56,204 bases of DNA, taken from Pseudogemmobacter bohemicus (GTDB lineage Bacteria; Pseudomonadota; Alphaproteobacteria; Rhodobacterales; Rhodobacteraceae). The DNA lies in contig NZ_QNHG01000001.1 of NCBI RefSeq assembly GCF_003290025.1, positions 1,605,583 through 1,661,786 of the forward strand, read 5' to 3'. Shown in pieces: positions 9,483 through 17,394 of this stretch. The notes beneath the pieces were generated by a model, which worked only from the letters and a program-made list of their open reading frames with translations, was not told the DNA's origin and did not search any database. Made by a program: the position numbers and the translations under genes. Within the stretch, counting starts at the first letter, position 1. Each line of letters starts with the position of its first letter.

Positions 9483-10142
9483 CTACTCTGCGTCTTCCCC
9501 CGTAGCCTCGCGCTCCTCTCCGAAGACCGGCATGTCAGAAATGCCACCGCCGTCCTTTTGCAGCAGGCCCGCATCCTCGAGCGCCTCCATGTCCGGCAGA
9601 TCGCGCAAGGTGTCCAACCCGAAATGCTCTAGGAAACCCGCCGTCGTCACATATGTATAGGGGGCACCCGGCTCGGGACTGCGGGGACCACGGGCAATGA
9701 ACCCGTTGCGATGCAGGCGGCCGATCACGTCCCGGCTGACCTCTCGCCCCACCATCCGGGAAATCTCGCCACGGGTCACCGGCTGCAGATAGGCGATCGC
9801 TGTCAGCACGAGACCCTCGGTCGGAGAGAGTGGCCGCGTCTCATCAAGGCTACCACGCACGGCCCGGATTGCATCTGAGAACCTGGCGCGCGTGCGGAAC
9901 TGCCAGCCGCCGGCGACCCGGGCTATCTCGTAGGGCCGGTCGTTCAACTCGCTGGAGATGTCCTCGATCAGGAGATCGATGCTGCACTCGCGCCCGACAA
10001 TCCCGGCCAATGCTTCGCGCCCGACGGGATCGGCTGAGGCGAAGAGGACGGCTTCAATCCGACCCATCCAAGTTCGCCAGCGCAGTGCTTGCGGCAAATC
10101 CGCGAGCTCCGTGTCGAGAGCAATCCCTTCCGCGCGCGCCAT
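9483..10142 (-). CDS. Plasmid-type ScpB-like segregation protein
   Basis: A 219-residue winged-helix protein of the ScpB (SMC-kleisin accessory) family: WMGRIEAVLFASADPVGREALAGIVG at the start, then PYEIARVAGGWQFRTRARF, LSPTEGLVLTAIAYLQPVTRGEISRMVG and VIGRLHRNGFIARG. Chromosomal ScpB works with SMC and ScpA; neither is near, so this is a plasmid paralogue of uncertain role. The ATG at 10142 sits two bases after the DUF1403 stop, so the two genes form an operon. DUF1403-ScpB pairs are familiar from rhizobial and rhodobacterial plasmids. Confidence 0.85.
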   Translation of the reverse strand: MARAEGIALDTELADLPQALRWRTWMGRIEAVLFASADPVGREALAGIVGRECSIDLLIEDISSELNDRPYEIARVAGGWQFRTRARFSDAIRAVRGSLDETRPLSPTEGLVLTAIAYLQPVTRGEISRMVGREVSRDVIGRLHRNGFIARGPRSPEPGAPYTYVTTAGFLEHFGLDTLRDLPDMEALEDAGLLQKDGGGISDMPVFGEEREATGEDAE

Positions 10143-10144
10143 GG

Positions 10145-11098
10145 TCAGAGCCCGAACAACCGGAAGCCGGGACGGCCGCTCAGTTCGCGCACCGCACCCT
10201 CCGACATCAACCGTTCGAACAATCGCCTGCTCGCCCAACGGGACATCTTCGCCGAACTCCAGGAGCCAGATACCGCATCATCGCCACGTAGCAGAGCCAG
10301 TACCTCGCCAGCGCCTTTGGCCCGAAGTTTCGGCTCGATCTGATCCAGGCGCTGCGCGATCACGGCCATCCCGGCAGCCAGCCGACAAGCCTCGGCCGCA
10401 CCACTCGCCGCCGCAAGAAGGATCGCACGCTCGAAACCATCACCGCCCGGCCGGGACCGCCCCCTCCCGGGACCAAAACGCATGAAAGAAGCATGAATCT
10501 GGTTCGCGAGAACCGGGACCGGCAACGACCATCGCATCCGCATCGAAAGTGCGAGATCGGCGGCCCACCATGCCAAAGCCTCCGCATCCGCCTGCCGCGC
10601 CACGATGGCAGTCGCTACCCTGGCAGCCGTGACCGGGGCTGGCGCCTGGAAGCCCAGAAGTTCCGTGAGCACCTCGGGAAGATCTCCGAGCGCTTCCGTC
10701 CATCTGACGCCGAGCAACCCGGCGGCGCTCCGCAACCGCTCTTCGTCGAAGGACGCCGAACGTCGGCACACCCGCCGCCAGGCTAGCAGTACATTTCCTG
10801 CCGGTCCGGGCTCGCTTCCGGACGGTTGCAGGCACCAGCCATCCCGTAACGCATTTTCGTCTTCCCGACGCCCCAGCAACCGAACCGTTGCAGCCGCCGC
10901 TTTGAGCGCCAGACGATGCCGCCATGCCCCACTCCAGGAGGTCTCGCTGCGCACAAGATTATCCAGTGCGGACAAGGCGCTACCTGCCATAAAGGAGGCT
11001 TCGACATCCGACGAGACCGCGGCCCTCGGTACCGCCCAGGCAGGAACTTGGTAAGCGGCGCAATGGTGTCCCGATGCCGGTTCAATCTTCTTGTTCAT
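10145..11098 (-). CDS. DUF1403 family protein
   Basis: A 317-residue, helix-rich, alanine-rich protein matching the DUF1403 family known from alphaproteobacterial plasmids. Recognisable segments are VPAWAVPRAAV near the N-terminus, AAATVRLLGRREDENALRDGW and GRPGFRLFGL at the C-terminus. No catalytic motif is visible. Its constant pairing with an ScpB-like protein suggests a shared role in plasmid DNA organisation or segregation, but this has not been shown to my knowledge. Confidence 0.8.
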   Translation of the reverse strand: MNKKIEPASGHHCAAYQVPAWAVPRAAVSSDVEASFMAGSALSALDNLVRSETSWSGAWRHRLALKAAAATVRLLGRREDENALRDGWCLQPSGSEPGPAGNVLLAWRRVCRRSASFDEERLRSAAGLLGVRWTEALGDLPEVLTELLGFQAPAPVTAARVATAIVARQADAEALAWWAADLALSMRMRWSLPVPVLANQIHASFMRFGPGRGRSRPGGDGFERAILLAAASGAAEACRLAAGMAVIAQRLDQIEPKLRAKGAGEVLALLRGDDAVSGSWSSAKMSRWASRRLFERLMSEGAVRELSGRPGFRLFGL

Positions 11099-11167
11099 AG
11101 CCCCGGAAGCTAGCGCGCATGTGCGCTTTATGCCAGTATTATTGCGAATTACCGCACCACATGTCTG

Positions 11168-11195
11168 GGTGTGTATATGTCCAATAATGTTGAAT
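11168..11195 (+). other. dif-like XerC/XerD recombination site upstream of phage capsid gene
   Basis: The 28 bases read as an 11-base arm GGTGTGTATAT, a 6-base centre GTCCAA and an 11-base arm TAATGTTGAAT. Against the E. coli dif arms GGTGCGCATAA and TTATGTTAAAT (from memory) they match at 8/11 and 9/11 positions. Integrated microviruses described elsewhere insert at dif using host XerC/XerD, so a site of this kind directly before a microviral capsid gene is meaningful. A clear second site on the far side was not found. Confidence 0.5.
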
Positions 11196-11230
11196 TATCG
11201 GATGTTTCTCCGCCTTAACAGGAGAAACAC

Positions 11231-11356
11231 ATGCAAAAACAACTACTTAGCAAAGCACTTGTGGCAATCGTGCCCATGGTGCTTGGCTTTCTCGGTGGAA
11301 CCCTTTCCGCCTTCTATCCGGCGCACTTCAACGCCCTCTGCGCGGGAGCCTTCTGA
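11231..11356 (+). CDS. 41-residue hydrophobic small protein before the phage capsid gene
   Basis: An ATG preceded by the strong ribosome-binding sequence AACAGGAGAAACAC opens a 41-codon ORF. Its product has a positively charged N-terminus and one hydrophobic segment (ALVAIVPMVLGFLGGTL). The stop overlaps the capsid ATG (TGATG), so the two are coupled. It is probably a small phage gene of membrane or lysis type, but I do not recognise a family. Confidence 0.6.
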   Translation: MQKQLLSKALVAIVPMVLGFLGGTLSAFYPAHFNALCAGAF

Positions 11357-12846
11357 TGGGTGTGCCTGCTCATTTCCAGCTTATCTCGCTGGAACCCCGC
11401 GCCTCCCGCCTCTCGGTTCTTGCGGAGGCGCAAGAGCCTGTGTCGTCCTATAAGGATGCACTCTGGCGGCTGTTCGAAATCCGCCCCTCTGAGGGCGGCA
11501 TGCTCTCTCAGAACATCACGTTTGAGCTGGACCCCATCGCGGGCCGCATGGTCACGCCGATATATGCCGAGCTCACGGTGGTTTACGTCCCCGTCGAGGC
11601 CCTGGAAGCGCTCAAAAACCCCGATGGCGACTATCCCGGCATCACTGAGGTTGTCAGGCAGAAGTTCCTTTCTGGCAATCCGCTCTTCGGCATTGAGGCT
11701 GAAAACGAGATTTCCAAACGCTGCCGCATCAATCCGCGCTCCATCGCCGGGCAAAAGCGCGTCTCTGAGATGATCAGTCTCGGGCATAACGCGGCTGTCA
11801 ACTTCCTGCGGACCCGGAAATATGTCAAAGCGACAAAGCTGCTCGCGGCCTCGACCGCGATCACTCCGGCGCTGATCAGCCGCACCTCGCTTGAATTGCT
11901 GAACGGCGTTCTTGATCCCGACGACCGGATCAACGGCGAGGTGCAACTGAGCCTTCCGACTGTGCAATTACCCGTGCGGAATCTCGTTGCCGGTCAATCT
12001 GCGTCCAGTCCCGTCCATAACGTTGTTGCTAACGGTATTCTTCCCGCTGCGGTGAGTATCCCAAACCGGCCGCTTGCGGCGCGATCTGTTGGCGCTGGTG
12101 CCATTGAGCCTATCTTTGTCCAGCTTGATGCGATCGCTGCTGGCGGCATCTCGCTTGTCGATCTCTACAATGCTGAGAAAAAAGACAGTCTCGTTCGCGT
12201 CCTGCGCGGGATTGTCGATAACAACCCTGAATATGGCGAGGAAATTGCCGTGCGCTATGCGCATGGTATGTCCGTTGATAGCGGATACTTGCCTTTCATC
12301 CTCTCGGAACAGCGCGTCCAGTTCGGTCGTAACCTCGTCGGCGCCACTGACTCGAACGGTGTTCAGGAAAACGTCCGGCGCTCCGATATGGCCGCGACCA
12401 TCAACGTGATGGTGCCGGTTCCGAAAACCGAATTGGGCGGCGTGATCATCACCTTCGCCTCGCTCAAGCCGGATGAAACCATCGCCTCGCAGCCGCATCC
12501 CTTCCTGTCTGACAATTGGGGGCCGGACAACTTCCTCGCCGATGAATTGGCGCTTGATCCTGTTCCGGTCAGCCCCGGCACCACCGGTCAGGAGATCATT
12601 GCCAACGCCTCAACTCAGAACTTCATTAGCGGCGCCGCCGAGAAGCGTGTCACTACCGCTCCCGCCAAAGAAGGCGGTCTTCCCATTGAGGCCGGAGAGC
12701 GGTTGCCCCCCGAGGGTCCGATGATCGTATTGCCAAGCGCGTTTCCAGTCCCGGCAATGTCGGACGTGCCGGTGTGGGTCAGGTTCTCGACACTATCGCC
12801 CAGCGTCCATGCGTCCGAGCTCCGCACCAGGGGGCGGTGGCTGTGA
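11356..12846 (+). pseudogene. Microviridae-type major capsid protein, C-terminally altered phage remnant
   Basis: Residues 1 to about 401 read as the major capsid protein of the small ssDNA phages that infect marine alphaproteobacteria (Ruegeria/Citromicrobium microvirus type). Marker segments are FELDPIAGRMVTPIYAEL, GHNAAVNFLRTRKYVKAT, LNGVLDPDDRINGEV, EYGEEIAVRYAHGMSVDSGY, VPVPKTELGGVIITFAS, DETIASQPHPFLSDNWG and ELALDPVPV. The remaining ~95 residues do not resemble a capsid tail. An overlapping frame (12700-12922) reads GNVGRAGVGQVLDTIAQRP, as if a deletion fused it to part of another phage gene. No phage replication gene is present. The capsid is most likely non-functional in its present form. 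Confidence 0.72.
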
Positions 12847-13053
12847 CGCTTCCTTTCGTTGTCAGTCTTTTCTTCTTGACACCATGTTGTGTACCGCGCC
12901 AGCTCTTGTGTCATTTCTTTTAAATACTGATAATATTGTATTATTTTATTTTCATGCGCCGTGCCGGACACGCCACCCGCGAAGCAGACTGTTCGTCGCG
13001 GGAAGGGCGGCGATGCAGAACGGTCCGGACCTCTTGCGGCAAAGGCTGAATAC

Positions 13054-13097
13054 CCCCCCTCTTCGTGCGGCTTTGGTTGGCTGCGCGAAGAGGGGGG
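13054..13097 (-). terminator. GC-rich hairpin terminator after the P-type ATPase gene
   Basis: A perfect 12-base stem, CCCCCCTCTTCG (13054-13065) with CGAAGAGGGGGG (13086-13097), sits just beyond the ATPase stop on its 3' side. It has no long T tract but its strength and position suit transcription termination. Confidence 0.6.
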
Positions 13098-13101
13098 CGG
13101 T

Positions 13102-15231
13102 TCAGGCCTGTGCCGCCACAGGGCTCTCAGCATAGCGGTTGCGCAGCGCAAGCAGGCGAAGCGCGTTGAACACCACGATCAGCGTCGAGCCTTCGTGAAC
13201 CGCCACGGCCGCGCCGATGCTCATACCCATGATCGTTGCGGGCACGAGCACCGCCACAATGCCCAAAGACAGGATCGTGTTCTGCAAGATGATCGAGCGG
13301 GTCTTGCGGCTGAGATCGACCGCAAAGGGCAGATGCGCCAGATTGTCGGCCATCAGGGCCACATCCGCCGTCTCCAGTGCCACATCCGAGCCCGCCGCCC
13401 CCATGGCGATGCCCACGGTCGCGCTGGCCATGGCGGGGGCGTCATTCACGCCATCGCCGACCATCGCCACCTTTTCATTGGCGCGCAATTTCTTGATCGC
13501 CTCGACCTTGTCTTCGGGCATCAGATCGCCCCAGGCCTCGGTCAGGCCGACATCTTTGGCGATGGCATCGGCCACCTTCTGGTTGTCGCCCGAAATCATG
13601 ATCATCCGGGTGATGCCGATGTCCTTCAGCTTCAGCAGCGCCTGTTTCGCGGCCTCGCGCGGGGTATCCATCAGGCCGATCACGCCCATGTCACGCCCGC
13701 CCTGGCGCACGACCATCGTGGTGCGCCCGGCCTCACGCAATTGCGCGACGGCGGTCGTCATCTCCTGGCCAAGTGCCGGAATGCCATCGGTGCCGAACAT
13801 CTCGGCTTTGCCAATCCAGACCGTCTCGCCGCCGATCGTGGCATAGACGCCGCGCCCGGTCAGGCTCTTCAAATCGCCCGCCGCCGGAATCCCGGCGCCG
13901 TTCAGCCGTGCGGTGCCATCGGTGACGATGGCCTGGGCCAGCGGGTGATCGCTCAGCGCTTCAACCGCGACGGTGACGCGCAGCAGCTCATCTTCGCTGA
14001 CGCCCGAGGCGGTCACAACATCGGTGATGCGCGGCTTGCCCTCGGTCAGGGTGCCGGTTTTGTCAAAAGCGATGGCCGTCAGCGAGCCGAGGTTTTCCAA
14101 AGGCGCACCGCCCTTGACCAGAACACCGCCACGCGCTGCGCGGGCCACACCCGACAGCACCGCGCTCGGGGTGGCAATGGCGAGGGCGCAGGGGCTTGCG
14201 GCCACCAGAACCGCCATCGAGCGGTAGAAGCTGTCGCGGAACGGCTCGTCGATGACCACAAAGGCGAACAACAGCACGAAGGCCAGGATCAGCACCGCCG
14301 GCACGAAAATCCGCTCGAATTTTTCGGTAAAGCGCTGCGTGGGCGACTTCTGCGTTTCCGCCTCGCTGACCATCTTGACGACTTTGGCCAGGGCCGATTC
14401 CGTCGAACGGCGTGTAACCTCGATCTCGATGGCGCCAGAGCCGTTGATCGTGCCGGCAAAAACGCGCGACTCAGCAAGGACGGAATTCGGGCGCGCCCGC
14501 GCGAGCGCAGGGTCAGCCACCGGGGCCTTGTCGACGGGAATGCTTTCGCCCGTCACCGGTGCCTGGTTGATGGCGCTGTTGCCAAGGATGACGAAACCGT
14601 CGGCGGACAGCCTTTCGTTCGGCCGCACGATCACGGTATCGCCGATCTCCAGCTCTTCGACCGGGATTTCGCTGGTCACGCCATCACGGCGCACCCTTGC
14701 TGTTGGTGGCGCAAGCTCGGCCAGGGCCTCGATGGCCTTTTTGGCACGGCCCATCGCATAATGCTCAAGCGCATGGCCAAGGCTGAAGAGAAACAGCAGC
14801 AGCGCGCCTTCGGCGAATGCGCCAAGCGCCGCCGCACCAGCCGCCGCCACCAGCATCAGCGTGTCGATCTCGAACTTCTTCTGGCGCAGATTGTCGATGG
14901 CTTCGCGCAGGGTGAAGAAGCCACCGAAGAAATAGGCCAGCAGGAACAGTGCGGTCGGCAGCCAGCCGGGGGCCGCTCCGACAAAATTATCGATCAACAC
15001 GCCGATGATGAGCGCCGCGCCGCTTGCAAGGGCAAAGATCATCTCGGTGTTCGGGCCAAGGAAATTGGCATGTGAATGGTCATGGCCGTCGCCCGGCCCA
15101 TGCTTTTCACCCGAAGGCCCGTGATTATGGCCGGCGTGATCCCCCCTGGAATGATCATGGCCCGCGTGGTTGTGTTTGGAATGGTCGGCGCCAGGGCGGT
15201 GGCCCGGTGATGCTGGATCTTTGGATGTCAT
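13102..15231 (-). CDS. P1B-4 type heavy-metal translocating ATPase (Co/Zn/Fe-type efflux)
   Basis: A 709-residue P-type ATPase. The first ~55 residues are a His-rich metal-binding tail with repeated HNHAGHDHSRGDHAGHNH-type motifs in place of a CXXC domain. Core motifs are TGES (actuator), SPCALAIATP (the SPC metal site of the P1B-4 class), DKTGTLTEG (phosphorylated Asp), HPLAQAI, GDGVNDAPA and HEGST in the last membrane helices. SPC plus HEGST points to the Co2+/Zn2+/Fe2+ group rather than Cu or Cd pumps. The ATG at 15231 is chosen because the His tail follows it directly. It is probably the last gene of a short minus-strand operon. Confidence 0.92.
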   Translation of the reverse strand: MTSKDPASPGHRPGADHSKHNHAGHDHSRGDHAGHNHGPSGEKHGPGDGHDHSHANFLGPNTEMIFALASGAALIIGVLIDNFVGAAPGWLPTALFLLAYFFGGFFTLREAIDNLRQKKFEIDTLMLVAAAGAAALGAFAEGALLLFLFSLGHALEHYAMGRAKKAIEALAELAPPTARVRRDGVTSEIPVEELEIGDTVIVRPNERLSADGFVILGNSAINQAPVTGESIPVDKAPVADPALARARPNSVLAESRVFAGTINGSGAIEIEVTRRSTESALAKVVKMVSEAETQKSPTQRFTEKFERIFVPAVLILAFVLLFAFVVIDEPFRDSFYRSMAVLVAASPCALAIATPSAVLSGVARAARGGVLVKGGAPLENLGSLTAIAFDKTGTLTEGKPRITDVVTASGVSEDELLRVTVAVEALSDHPLAQAIVTDGTARLNGAGIPAAGDLKSLTGRGVYATIGGETVWIGKAEMFGTDGIPALGQEMTTAVAQLREAGRTTMVVRQGGRDMGVIGLMDTPREAAKQALLKLKDIGITRMIMISGDNQKVADAIAKDVGLTEAWGDLMPEDKVEAIKKLRANEKVAMVGDGVNDAPAMASATVGIAMGAAGSDVALETADVALMADNLAHLPFAVDLSRKTRSIILQNTILSLGIVAVLVPATIMGMSIGAAVAVHEGSTLIVVFNALRLLALRNRYAESPVAAQA

Positions 15232-15242
15232 TCGTGTTCGCC

Positions 15243-15491
15243 TTATATGTGCAGCGCCTCGGCAAACCACAGCGCGCAGGGTGCGTTGTGGTCAAATTCA
15301 TTCGTCAGCAAGCCTGTCGCATTCGCCCTGACGCAGATCACGCCGGACATCGCCTGCACATCTTTGGCAATGGTGCGGACGCGCCGCTCCTGCTTGAGGC
15401 AGCCCCTGCGCCCGCACCGTGCTGGCGCTGCCCGCGCCACGGCGGCGATCTGCGAAAACAGGACGGTTATATCCAGGCGCAATTCTGTCAT
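15243..15491 (-). CDS. Small protein of unknown function upstream of the metal ATPase
   Basis: An 82-residue ORF starting at MTELRLDITVLFSQIAAVAR, with GGA eight bases before the ATG, ends 12 bases before the ATPase start. Three cysteines (RCGRRGC, VICVR) and a C-terminal HNAPCALWFAEALHI could bind metal. I do not recognise a family. The spacing suggests co-transcription with the ATPase. Confidence 0.45.
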   Translation of the reverse strand: MTELRLDITVLFSQIAAVARAAPARCGRRGCLKQERRVRTIAKDVQAMSGVICVRANATGLLTNEFDHNAPCALWFAEALHI

Positions 15492-15549
15492 AACAGTTCC
15501 ATCGCTGGTGTGCGGCCCAATGCGGAGTCGTAACGTGCTGACGATACCA

Positions 15550-15768
15550 TCATGGCGGACCCAATATGGCGTTGGTAGAGCAATCTTTGTCCTCTTCACA
15601 AATTGAAGAGATCTCACCCTCTGGCCGTGCCACCACATAAAACGCAGCTATGGGCTGATCGCGAAGAGCCGGTCGATATTCTGCTGCAAGCTTTGGCCAG
15701 CCGTCAAAGAACGTCAGTCGCCGCCCCGTTCTCAAGATCGCGCCATTTTGCGCCATCGGGTCAAGCAT
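15550..15768 (-). CDS. Possible small protein of unknown function
   Basis: A 72-residue ORF (MLDPMAQNGAILRTG..., containing FFDGWPKLAAEYRPAL and CEEDKDC) lies between two other short minus-strand ORFs upstream of the metal ATPase. The composition looks protein-like but I recognise no family. It could be a decayed gene piece; its frame differs from the ORF upstream. Confidence 0.3.
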   Translation of the reverse strand: MLDPMAQNGAILRTGRRLTFFDGWPKLAAEYRPALRDQPIAAFYVVARPEGEISSICEEDKDCSTNAILGPP

Positions 15769-15780
15769 AACAGCGACGCC

Positions 15781-15949
15781 TCAGGTCCGGTCGCCGGCCC
15801 TGAACCTTGTCTCGATCGCCGTGACAGGCGTGGCGTCATGGATCACGCGGCGGCGGGTCGGGCGGTGGAGCCAGGCGTGGAAGCCGGCCCAGGAAACGCC
15901 GGCTCGCAGCAGAGCCAACTGGCCTCCGGCCTCTGCCAGAATTCCCATG
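15781..15949 (-). CDS. Possible small protein of unknown function next to a MerR-type dyad
   Basis: Starting at ATG 15949 after the purine run GAAGAGGGGCC, this ORF encodes about 55 residues (MGILAEAGGQLALLRAG..., ending AIETRFRAGDRT). A longer start at 16023 would run through the MerR-type operator and is unlikely. I recognise no family; it may be a remnant. Confidence 0.3.
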
Positions 15950-15990
15950 GCCCCTCTTCTCAAATTTCTGTGATGAAACGCAGTGGCCCT

Positions 15991-16013
15991 AAACCTATAG
16001 CTGCTATAGGTTT
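15991..16013 (+). promoter_or_regulatory. MerR-family type operator/promoter
   Basis: A perfect 10-base dyad, AAACCTATAG-CTG-CTATAGGTTT, resembles the CCTATAG/CTATAGG dyads bound by metal-sensing MerR proteins such as CadR/ZntR types. A -10-like TATATT follows at 16014-16019 on the plus strand, toward the zinc-ribbon gene at 16084. The -35 (CTAAAC) is poor, as expected of an activator-dependent promoter. No merR gene is in the window. Confidence 0.6.
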
Positions 16014-16083
16014 TATATTTCATTCAGAGTGTCCGGGCATCCCTGCCCTCGCCATACAACGCCACCACAACAGAGGTCTCGCC

Positions 16084-16464
16084 ATGAACGAACGCACCGT
16101 CGTATTGCAACAGCCCGGCCAGGGGCTTCTTTGCCCTTCCTGCCGGGTAAACCTGGTGATGAGCGAACGCCTGGGCATCGAGATCGACTATTGCCCCAAC
16201 TGTCGCGGGGTATGGCTGGACCGGGGCGAGCTGGACAAGATCATCGAGCGCAGCCTTGGCGAGCTGGCGGTGCAACCGCAGGCCAGGCCCGAGCCGCTTC
16301 GCGATCCCGGCCCCGCACGGCGTGACAGCTATTACGAAGACCAGGAGTATCGGTCCGGTTACTCCGGCAACCGCCACGGCGGGCACCACGGCAGCAGCCA
16401 CGGTGGGCATCACGGCGGGCATCGCGGCGGCCACGGTTCATTCCTGCGCCGGTTGTTCGACTGA
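16084..16464 (+). CDS. TFIIB-type zinc-ribbon protein with His/Gly-rich tail
   Basis: A 126-residue protein. Residues ~15-55 form a zf-TFIIB zinc ribbon (LLCPSCRVNLVM ... YCPNCRGVWLDRGELDKII). The C-terminal 40 residues are rich in HGGHHG-type repeats that should bind Ni, Co or Zn, and it ends in FLRRLFD. The family is widespread but of unknown function. It lies 70 bases downstream of the MerR-type dyad and 23 bases before a membrane-protein gene, which suggests a metal-induced pair facing away from the ATPase operon. Confidence 0.85.
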   Translation: MNERTVVLQQPGQGLLCPSCRVNLVMSERLGIEIDYCPNCRGVWLDRGELDKIIERSLGELAVQPQARPEPLRDPGPARRDSYYEDQEYRSGYSGNRHGGHHGSSHGGHHGGHRGGHGSFLRRLFD

Positions 16465-16487
16465 CCTGGCAAACAAGAGAGGCAACG

Positions 16488-16991
16488 ATGTCACATAAAG
16501 GTTATCGCAAGGGTGGCTCACACGGCGGGCGCCGTGATTACCCCAGCCCGCGCCCCTATGACGATGGATATAACAATATGGGCAACGGCCGGGATCCCTA
16601 TCGGTCCGATCCCTATGACACCGCGCCCGCCGCAGGGCGCCGCGCCTCAAGCGGTATCATACTTGTTGTGATGATGGTCGGTATTGTGGTGTGGTCGCTG
16701 CTGGCCTGGGTGGGCTATTCCCTCGCCGATCCGCTGCTGGCCTGGCTGGGCGCGGCGGTCCTTGGGGTTGCCGAAGGCGGTCGAGGCCTGGCTGTGGCCG
16801 TCGGCGGGCAGCCGGCCGGGGCGGCGATGGATATGGTCAATGCCGGTGGCCTTGCGGCGCAGGCAATGGCCTTGCTGCAGCTTCTGGTCAAACCGGCCAT
16901 CGTGTTGATCTGGCTGTTGGGGATTGTGGCCCTGTTGGCCCTGCCCTTCCTGCTGCCACTGGCCCGGCGCCTGGCCTCACGATTCCGCTAA
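16488..16991 (+). CDS. Membrane protein of unknown function paired with the zinc-ribbon gene
   Basis: A 167-residue protein with a basic, Tyr/Asp/Gly-rich cytosolic N-terminus (GYRKGGSHGGRRDY, PYDDGYNN), then one strongly hydrophobic helix (GIILVVMMVGIVVWSLLAWVGY) and further hydrophobic stretches ending in LLWLLGIVALLALPFLLPLARRL-like sequence. I recognise no named family. The RBS AGAGAGGCAACG and close spacing place it in the same transcript as the preceding gene. Confidence 0.75.
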   Translation: MSHKGYRKGGSHGGRRDYPSPRPYDDGYNNMGNGRDPYRSDPYDTAPAAGRRASSGIILVVMMVGIVVWSLLAWVGYSLADPLLAWLGAAVLGVAEGGRGLAVAVGGQPAGAAMDMVNAGGLAAQAMALLQLLVKPAIVLIWLLGIVALLALPFLLPLARRLASRFR

Positions 16992-17082
16992 CGGACCAGG
17001 CCAAAGGTCTGATGCCCTGGTTTGACAGGCCCATCCCTTCTTGGGTCCTGTTGACAAAAGGGCTGCCCTTGTCGCCGCCCCA

Positions 17083-17127
17083 TGCGTGGCAAGCTCGTCT
17101 CTGCCTGCGAAACGAGCTTGCCACGCA
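17083..17127. repeat. 16-bp perfect inverted repeat in a hairpin-rich intergenic stretch
   Basis: TGCGTGGCAAGCTCGT (17083-17098) pairs perfectly with ACGAGCTTGCCACGCA (17112-17127) around a 13-base loop. Two weaker hairpins lie just upstream, at 17022-17050 and 17053-17073 (GACAAAAGGGC/GCCCTTGTC). There is no convincing gene from 16992 to about 17390; a minus-strand open stretch there (LFDVHHLKLFRRKPSL...) has no start and no recognised family. Confidence 0.7.
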
Positions 17128-17394
17128 ACCTGATATCCGACGAGGACTGGCCCCTTCCTCAAGGGCCACATTCCTGCGCCGTCCGGCATCCGAACGGGCG
17201 CGCCATGGCTTGCGCTCCCCGATGCGTGCAGCACGGCGCCATTGGTCTGCCGTCAGGTCCGCAGTTGGACGCTCGCGGGCATAGAGGAAGGCATTCCTGA
17301 TGCCCTGAACCAGGCTGGGCTTGCGACGGAAAAGCTTCAGATGGTGGACGTCGAACAGGTCGAGCGCCGTCGGTTCAGGCGAGGCCCGTGAGGG

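Noticed and set aside
12918-12965. Possible second dif-like site bounding the phage remnant on its right
   Set aside because: Only one arm shows about 7/11 similarity and the other is near random; the stretch is simply AT-rich.
12961-15075. 704-codon open frame on the plus strand
   Set aside because: It is exactly antisense to the P-type ATPase, very rich in His/Arg/Gly/Asp, and has no domain character. Long antisense frames are common in such GC-rich DNA.
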